Shown piece by piece: positions 58,348 to 64,000 of a stretch of 64,000 nt of DNA (positions are counted from its first letter, which is position 1; every line of letters starts with the position of its first letter). The translations under genes and the position numbers were made by a program. Under the pieces are notes generated by a model. The model was not told where the DNA came from. It worked only from the letters and a program-made list of their open reading frames with translations, and did not search any database. The stretch comes from Pachyseris speciosa (taxonomy: Eukaryota > Cnidaria > Anthozoa > Scleractinia > Pachyseridae), in assembly GCA_016490735.1 (NCBI GenBank), contig JAEMWC010000235.1:523501-587500 (forward strand), given 5' to 3'.

Positions 58348-59453
58348 CATTAACTGATCATGTTTTCGACCCTCGTCCTCCTTTTATATGTTTTATTCTT
58401 CATTCTCGGAGCAGTGAATTCTGTGACTAGGTTCTAACTGATAGCCTGAAAAGGATAGTTATTTTTAAAGATCCCATTTTTGTGGCAAATCTTTAAAAAG
58501 CTATGGTTTATTTAGTTGCTGAAAGCTGACCAAATATTGAATTACATCCCGCAGCCTTGCCTGCCGTTGTGCCCAGGCTGCCTCTACTCTTGGATATACG
58601 ATGTTTGGACTTCAGAACTACGGTGAATGCTGGTCAGGACCAAATGCGTGTGATCAGTACTCCAGGCACGGTGATTCCTATCTGTGCATTGGCAAAAACT
58701 ACACCATGTGCAACATTAATGACGACAACGAGTGCATTGGCAAGGGTGATGCTAACTTCGTGTATATGTTACTAGAAGGTACTAATTAGTATTATATATT
58801 TTTCTTTTACTCGCTCTTTGGTACTTAAAATTACTGCAAATGCCACTTTTTGCGTATTGGTTTCGCTGAATTTAACCCTCAGAATACCCAAGCGGTGCTG
58901 AATATGTGAATAATCATCGCAGTTATGAACACCACTTAAGCAGTAGTGAAAATAAAGCCTGAAACAAAATGACCAGCTCCCAGTTGGCATGTTAGTTCAG
59001 TTGGTGGAGCGCTGCACCGGACAAGCCTGAATTTTTTTTTTCAGGCTTTATTTTCACTACTGCAAGTGTGGTGTTCATTACTGCGATGATTATTCACACA
59101 TCCATTCTTTAACCCGCAGTTCAAAGATGTAATTTACCCATGTTCTTTGTATCTCAGTCTGAAATCTAGGTTTACCTTAACTTCTGAAATTAACTCACCA
59201 TTTCACTCAGTTATACGGTAATGTTCGGGTATTAATTAAGTTACTTTGAGCCCGTTTAATTTAGTTATATATTACCTAAGAGTATTTTTACACCACTTGA
59301 GAGGACACTAAACTCTGTAGCTTGCTGACCAGAGAGAACTTTAGTACATGTAACTTAACTGATCAAGCGAAATGTCAGTTTAATAAATGCTTTATATCGT
59401 GAGGTATTCTGGGAGTTTTTCCTATTTTTTTCTTTATTTCAGACGCAGAGTAG
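52289..59453 (+). CDS. Small secreted cysteine-rich protein, paralog 3 (152 aa, 4 exons)
   Basis: Exons 52289-52340, 52750-52921, 58555-58778 and 59443-59453 join in frame (459 bases), phases 1, 2, 1. Exon 1: MNLIFVSAIIFWASAIS signal peptide. Exon 2: CNGSYYKLGCYQDRRWIRAM, DRDPRSSKYGIPVDWKNWGN, YLHG. Exon 3: LACRCAQAASTLGYTMFGLQ, NYGECWSGPNACDQYS, ECIGKGDANFVYMLLE. Exon 4 adds only DAE before TAG. It lacks the acidic linker exon of the other two paralogs and has the shortest tail. The exon 1 donor (gttttt) and exon 2 donor (gtttgt) are weak, so transcripts should be checked. The 5.6 kb second intron holds the Penelope-like element and an RLE-type LINE. Same unknown extracellular role as its neighbours. 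Confidence 0.8.
52922..54809. other. Intron of paralog 3 left of the Penelope-like element
   Basis: Inverted words catagccagaaatcc (53073-53087) and ggatttctggctatg (53981-53995) and two gccgccatgtt/aacatggcggg motifs hint at an old ~1 kb element. Frame 54276-54614 (112 codons, basic) is unrecognised. Confidence 0.4.
54810..55054. repeat. Left inverted terminal repeat of the Penelope-like element
   Basis: Reverse complement of 56731-56961 with few differences, for example cgcattgttggaaaacaaaa against ttttgttttccaacaatgcg. It runs into the predicted start of the RT frame at 55036. Confidence 0.9.
54889..54940 (-). ncRNA. Hammerhead-ribozyme-like motif, left Penelope repeat
   Basis: Reverse-strand partner of the motif at 56830-56882, with CTGAAGA, stem GTATG ... 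CATAC and GAAACGTC. Same extra U after the core. Confidence 0.5.
55036..56529 (+). pseudogene. Penelope-type reverse transcriptase, near-intact, frameshifted at its end
   Basis: 497 open codons. N-terminal IMITKPDKGNGVVIINKLDY, then YGLPKVHKPGCPFRPIVSSI, CSFDVSSLFTNVPLNETI, VAMGSPLGPVLANIFICHFE, RYVDDTFTLF (YVDD catalytic motif near codon 265) and NTIPFLDILI, all diagnostic of Penelope RTs. At a T run near 56407 the frame should change; the sequence past that point in this frame is not the family sequence. Likely a recent copy that lost one or two bases. Confidence 0.9.
56415..56740 (+). pseudogene. GIY-YIG endonuclease domain of the Penelope-like element
   Basis: In frames offset from the RT: SQMSKIVYKAS, then after a short duplication near 56475, WDCQDFYIGKTKRRLHDRKT, EHFKAI, SAIADHVTSIGHN and KETLLIRELNENVSSEKLYL ending at TAG 56738. 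YIGKT-x-R-x3-R and the downstream Glu are present. Separated from RT by two frame changes. Confidence 0.87.
56731..56961. repeat. Right inverted terminal repeat of the Penelope-like element
   Basis: Pairs with 54810-55054. The stop codon of the GIY-YIG frame falls inside it. Confidence 0.9.
56830..56882 (+). ncRNA. Hammerhead-ribozyme-like motif in the Penelope terminal repeat
   Basis: CTGAAGA (fits CUGANGA) at 56840-56846, a stem GTAT/ATAC, then GAAACGTC at 56864-56871; short flanking sequences (cactt / aagttg) can pair as stem I. The copy in the left repeat (reverse strand, about 54889-54940) keeps a better stem, GTATG/CATAC. One extra U between the core and stem II departs from the consensus, so activity is doubtful. 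Confidence 0.5.
57198..57232. repeat. (AAT)n microsatellite
   Basis: Directly left of the RLE-type LINE fragment; a second run is at 56975-57002. Confidence 0.95.
57233..58287 (+). pseudogene. RLE-type LINE fragment (R4/NeSL/R2-like C-terminus)
   Basis: Frame 57442-57900 reads DDYKTNQWLRSAGLKAETEG, LITAAQDQSLPNKSYFARI, a zinc-knuckle-like CRICHKHEETVDHIISGC, then WKACQHHSNEVPERWYEH. A frame change leads to KDHANRCCKLIDVSVPSDR and KYKDFEIETKRMWGMRTETV, PVIVGALGLI (restriction-like endonuclease region). 5'-truncated, ends before (aat)n at 58288. In the long intron of paralog 3. Confidence 0.85.
58288..58342. repeat. (AAT)n microsatellite at LINE 3' end
   Basis: About 18 triplets, matching the (aat)n run on the left side of the same LINE. 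Confidence 0.95.
58890..59125 (+). mobile_element. tRNA-core SINE with inverted arms
   Basis: Left arm gtgaataatcatcgcagtta ... agtagtgaaaataaagcctg, core with A box tgttagttcagttggtggag but no B box, then right arm caggctttattttcactact ... gcgatgattattcacac, the mirror of the left. In the last intron of paralog 3. Confidence 0.78.
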
Positions 59454-61621
59454 ACGAGTTCAGCGACTAAGGGAAGCACAGACAATTATAATTTATGGTC
59501 TTTACCACCAATTACTAGAAACTGATGTCACTGTTCCATACTGAACCACAGATAAATTTAACGAACGTGAAGTTTGATTTGCAATGGTTTGAAAAAGGTT
59601 GAGGAGGCAAAATTAAATTGCTATGTACTAAGCCTCTTTGCTCCGACTCCTTGATGCACGCCATTCCCGTTGTTACACTTTTAATCACCAAATCATGAAG
59701 TTTCAATACGGAACACCCATCTAAGTAATCATAACACCACCCTATCTCTTAACATGTATTTCATTTATACTTATGACCAGTTTGAGAGTGGATTCAGGTA
59801 AGAATGTTCAATGACGAAATCATCCGGCATTGGTTTCCAATTTTACTTCGATTCCCTGGAAACTATCTGACCATCAGAAATATTTGCTGTAAAAATACAA
59901 AAACTCGGAACGGCACTAATTCGTTTGGTGAAGATCATAAGTTAGTGGCCAGTAACATTTTGCCTACATGACATAACTGATTAACATTGCCTACGGAAGA
60001 AAGCCGTATCGATATCCTTAGTAATCCTAACAAAGCATTTGAAAAATGTATAAATTTTCTTGTTGGTTTGAAAGTCACTTTCATTTTTATCCGCACTCTT
60101 TACACTCCTCGGAAGAGAATGTTTACCAAACTTATACGTGTAGAAATATAGATTTAATTTCGTCTAGCCCGCAGTACGTACACGCGTTATGTGGGCGGGC
60201 AAGTGCAGTAAGCCATATCTTGAATTTTCAAACCATGGATAGTTGGAACGAATAAGGCCCACCCCTTGGTCACATTTGCTATTCTTCACAATCTCCTTCT
60301 TGTTCATAATCCAAGATAGTTTTCGCGAAGATTGAAATTACCCAGCCCTCCCTGGCCCCTAAATACGTCTGCTCTGTTGACTAAATTTCGTCATGCTGAT
60401 TGACTTGGCCTCAAGCCAATCACACACCAATTAGAAACCATTTTTCTAAAAATTATCAGGGGACTGTTTTGAGCATAACCTACATGATCAAAGTAATTAA
60501 TTAATGGGCCCTACCACCTGATTACAAACTGAAAAACAGTTAAAGCGACCTAAATTCGAGAGACCATTTAAACTAAGTCAAACTTTTTGTGCCTTTAAGA
60601 GATATTTAAGTTCAAGCTCGGAGAGTTTTAATTACAAATTACAAAGTATTTAGTCGATGATCCAAACGATATGGTTTCTTGTGGTATGATTTTCGAATTT
60701 CTCCTTTCTTGTAGAAAGGATCTTTTTCGTCCACTTCATAGGTATCTTGTTTTTCTTTTGACCTAGAAAACCGAAGGGAGGTCTAAGATACAAAACTCAA
60801 ATGAAGCTAAACCTTTTCTAGTACATCCCAAAAAACGTAGTAAGATTTTGCGACGTTTCTCAGATTTACACAAATATTTAGTGATTAAAGGAGGACTCAT
60901 AATTTATGTAGAGCGGGGTCTATGATGATTTGAAGGAAGGGGGGGGGGGGGGGGAGCGTAACGATTTTTCAGTAGTACTAGGTATCTCTTAAAACTGAGT
61001 TTTGTTTTCAATTCCGTGTTTCACCCGTAACTAGTTCCACAAATGGGGTTAATAATCAAGTTGTGATAAGGTTAGAGTTTTGAGCAAAACTTGTTTCACT
61101 TTGAATGCTGCACCTTTTCTTTGCTGGTGATCGTTCAAGTTCCACATTAGATTTTCATTCCAAAAAGAGTGATTTTAAAAGGTACTCTATTTACATGTAA
61201 CTTCATGAGAACTTAAGGTTACATTGAGTCTCTATGATGTGAACAGGTTTGAATTAGAATGGCATATAGGCTAGATTGTAAAAGGTACTGCATTTGTATG
61301 AAATATTGTAATACCTGTCTAAACCCTAATATAAATCAACTGCTTCATTAACTTCATAAAGGAGTCCTGCTCAGCTAATTAGATGCATTAACCTCGATAC
61401 AGATCTCTACTGATTAACATGACAAACGCAATCTATTGTTTCATTCCACAAGTAAGCGTAAAATATTCGCGTTCGACCTTCATCTCATATTTTATCAATT
61501 GCTTTAAACGATTGATTGGAAAACCAAGCAGCCATTTTGAATATGAAATTCAGATGTTCAGACTCAAAAAGGACTTGTATCAGCCATTCTCGAGAAAGTA
61601 TGGAAGTTAAACAGGGTGGTG
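59454..61621. other. Intergenic stretch, nothing recognised
   Basis: A poly-G run at 60940-60954 is the only notable feature. Frames are short and unconvincing. Confidence 0.5.
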
Positions 61622-61791
61622 GCCAGAATAGGCTATTTTCGAATTGTAGAAGAACAAAAGAACCAAGTCGAGGTTCAGGGGAATCATTTGCATTTTCCTT
61701 TGTTTTTGACAAAAGAAAATGCAAATTATTTCCGTCAACTTCGAATTGGTTCTTTTGTTCTGCTACAATTCGAAACTAGCCTATTGGAGGG
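61622..61791. repeat. Palindromic repeat
   Basis: aataggctattttcgaattg with tagaagaacaaaagaaccaa at left mirrors ttggttcttttgttctgcta with caattcgaaactagcctatt at right; the centre pairs ttgcattttc with gaaaatgcaa. Confidence 0.85.
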
Positions 61792-62275
61792 TCATGGTTT
61801 TTACTATGGCTTTTAGGGTATCTTATGAGATGGGGTCAGAAAAAATCCCATAGACCATCAGGGGCGAGATTGGCTCCCGAAAAAATGCAAGGAAAAAACT
61901 TAAGAATCATCATAGGCCCCCCATCTACATAAATTATGAACCTCTCTAAAGCAGCAAAAATGTAAAGAAAAACTAACTGTAGAAAATATCCTCTTGAAAA
62001 GAAAACAATGTCGTAGTGTCACGATGTCCAAAAAAATTTCCATGTCTGTTTCTTCTCTAAGCTATCCCTTTAGGTGCTCCACCCCTTTTGTCGTCACCTC
62101 ACGTTAACTTACGTTCGGTTATGTACAGATTGACCCCAAAATGATCCTCACGCGCTTGATTTCATTCATATACTGGATCGTATAGTTTCTCGCTGCCATT
62201 CAGTACACGTCTAATGTCAGTCGTTTTTATCTTCATCTTCAGTTTTCACTGCTTGTTTTATGGATATGTGGGTAC

Positions 62276-62360
62276 TTGAGCCTGAGCATTAGCTATGCCA
62301 TGCTGATGAGGCCTAACAAGGCCGAAACAGCTGTCCATGGCTGCTAATGCTTGGGCTCAA
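62276..62360 (+). ncRNA. Type I hammerhead ribozyme
   Basis: Core CTGATGA at 62303-62309; stem II GGCC (62310-62313), loop TAACAA, GGCC (62320-62323); GAAA at 62324-62327; minimal stem III region CAGCTG; cleavage predicted after GTC at 62335. Stem I is long: ttgagcctgagcattagc at 62276-62293 pairs with gctaatgcttgggctcaa at 62343-62360, with catg/catg next to the core. The very short stem III is typical of hammerheads in Penelope-like elements and retrozymes, thought to act as dimers. No element ORF lies beside it. Confidence 0.92.
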
Positions 62361-62483
62361 TCTTTGCTTTGGTAGATTTAAGGGGTAATGCCCGCTACCA
62401 TGTGGCCTTAGTGCCTTTAGAGTGGCTTCAGCTTACCAAATCACATTAATTTGCGAGGTATATCCTTGTTTACTCTCTATCAG

Positions 62484-62599
62484 TTTCGTGTCATATTATC
62501 ATAACTGCGGGTCGTCAGTCCGTGATATTAGTCGTGCTTTCAAGAATCTAACGATCTCTAACATCAACACCGTATTTGAAGGCCCACGAACAACATTTG
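62484..62599 (+). CDS. Possible orphan exon
   Basis: Strong acceptor (tgtttactctctatcag) and consensus donor (tttg/gtaagt) bracket a fully open frame, FVSYYHNCGSSVRDISRAF then KNLTISNINTVFEGPRTTF, phase 2 in and 1 out. No domain recognised and no partner exon found. An alternative acceptor at 62431 gives a longer exon in the same frame. Confidence 0.4.
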
Positions 62600-63201
62600 G
62601 TAAGTAACCGTTTGACGTCACTCTTGTACTCAGGGCCACCCGACGAGCCAAATCAACCAAAAGCTGTAGAAAGGCATTTTTAAGTGTCTTATCGTGTTTG
62701 AAGTCTCTTTAAAGCAATGTTTTCATAAGCTAGATGAAGTTCATCTGCTCGGATTCCCTAGCCGAAATTTTAATTGTCCAAAAATGTTAGGGAACAAAAT
62801 CTTCCTTTGAGAAAATGCAAGCTGAAATGACCTTTCCACGAACTTTCTAGGGAACTATTTTCTTTCCGAAAATGCTAGCTGACGTTTTTGACTGCCAAAA
62901 ACAACAATTACGACCTTTCCGAAAACCTCATGGGCTATGATTTCCCAAATGGGAATCTTTTAGGCCACGTTTTAGTTACGAAAATCCGAGTGCACTCTTT
63001 AATCGACGTCGAAAGCTCAAGGCGAATCACCCTCCACCGAACAGATATCTACCGAAACTTGTTGTTGGGTGCCCCTGTGACGTGGTTGCTTCTGTCGTCC
63101 ACGTTAGTAGCATATACATGGTGACCTGTTCAGTCTGGGAGTACCAAAATATATTGTGGCATCCATTGCTACTTAGTGAGAGGAATTATTTACCAACTCA
63201 C

Positions 63202-63334
63202 GTGATATCAGAGCATGTTCCACAGGCCCTCTTGCACATCATGTTAATGGTTCCAATGCTGGCTGTTGGAGCGTAATCACTGCAATAACCACGTGATGCA
63301 TATTCATTGCAATCATCTGAGTAGTCTTTGCAGT
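63202..63334 (-). CDS. ShKT-domain exon of an otherwise unseen - strand gene
   Basis: On the - strand, acceptor ttgacag and donor atcac/gtgagt bound a 133-base exon open in one frame (phase 1 in, 2 out). It encodes DCKDYSDDCNEYASRGYC, a spacer, then MMCKRACGTC: six cysteines at spacings 6, 8, 15, 3, 2, the ShKT arrangement. In cnidarians ShKT modules occur in secreted metalloproteases and other extracellular proteins as well as in channel-blocking peptides. The module keeps flanking splice sites, so a larger multidomain protein is more likely than a free peptide. No other exon of the gene was found between 59.5 and 64 kb. Confidence 0.8.
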
Positions 63335-64000
63335 CTGTCAAGAAATCAAAGCCTCTAATTTTAATTCATGTGATTCGGGCGTAGTCCTGCACATGAATGG
63401 CGATTACTGCTGCCACAAATCAACTGAAGCTAGGTTTTGCGAAGTTCTCTTCGTTTATGTTGTTAGAGAGAGGGTTTTTCACTCAAAATACGAGGAAAAT
63501 TGACTTCAAAATTGTCCCAGAGATCGCGCGGCCAAAAGATCACATGATCCGGCTTTTCAAAGAACGAAGATCTTTGATGAAAAATCGTTTCCTGCCGAAA
63601 GTGTTATCAAACTTTGTGACGTCAAGAGCAGAATTTTGCGCGATTCTCACCCCAGTCCCCGGGAAAATTTGCAAAGAAATTGAAAACACAGCAGCACTCG
63701 GTTTTCCATCAATGTACGGAAAAAAAGCAAAAGAAAATTTGTGTCATATACACTTTAGTTAAGCGAGGCATTTTACTTTTCAATCCCTTAACGCACTTTC
63801 TTTTTCAGTCTGAGCATTTCAGGCACAGCGTTTATTAAGACTAGTCTTGACTGGACACTTGTTTTCGAAAATTTAAATTTCAAACCATTTTGCCGAAACA
63901 TTTACATCTGTGCACCATTGTAGTGCCATTGATTTCTTTTGGTAATTTATGGCCAATTTCCAGTTTCCAGGGCCGGGTTTTAAAGAAATCGAGAAATACG
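63335..64000. other. Unassigned right end
   Basis: A + strand frame 63397-63762 (121 codons, basic) has no recognised motif and contains the CACATGATCC/CATGTG-type words of intergenic DNA. The rest is blank to inspection. Confidence 0.4.

Overview
This looks like nuclear DNA of an anthozoan cnidarian, most likely a stony coral or close relative. Support: spliced genes with GT-AG introns, an AT-rich and strongly TE-riddled background, a TRPA-type channel with long ankyrin domain, small secreted cysteine-rich proteins, a ShKT-type exon, and a repeat mix of L2/CR1-like and Tx1/L1-like LINEs, Penelope-like elements, Ty3/gypsy, tRNA-derived SINEs and foldback MITEs. No bacterial operon structure is present.

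Left third (about 1-21 kb, + strand): the 3' part of a TRPA-like ion channel gene. Eight exons with matching intron phases (603-879, 1587-1917, 3887-4089, 5040-5369, 17331-18231, 18417-18620, 19230-19408, 20668-20962) give 906 codons: ankyrin repeats, six membrane segments, a pore, the TRP-like post-S6 segment and a charged C-terminal tail. The gene starts left of the window. Its ~12 kb intron (5370-17330) holds a decayed gypsy element, a SINE inside that gypsy, a Tx1/L1-like LINE split by an L2/CR1-like LINE, a second SINE, and simple repeats.

Middle (21-34 kb): no intact gene recognised. A decayed partial duplicate of the same TRPA gene lies at about 26.8-31.1 kb in the same orientation (ankyrin exons with a frameshift, deletions, stops and a truncated end). 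A 5'-truncated LINE, a foldback element made of CATGATAG-type subrepeats and several palindromic MITEs fill the rest.

Right half (34-59.5 kb, + strand): a tandem cluster of three paralogous genes for small secreted proteins (206, 195 and 152 aa as modelled), each with a signal-peptide exon, an exon carrying Y-x-K-[VLI]-G-C-[YF], an exon carrying F-G-L-Q-x-Y-G-x-C and a C-terminal tail. The exon phases are conserved (1, 2, 1). The spacing of the conserved residues resembles a divergent WSC-like domain. Introns and intergenic stretches contain a 1.66 kb foldback element with a 63-bp minisatellite, a trinucleotide microsatellite, a THAP/DDE-type DNA transposon that split a SINE, a Penelope-like element with inverted terminal repeats and a GIY-YIG domain, and an RLE-type LINE fragment.

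Right end (59.5-64 kb): a clear type I hammerhead ribozyme sequence (62276-62360), a possible orphan + strand exon, and a - strand exon encoding a complete six-cysteine ShKT domain, part of a gene whose other exons were not found.
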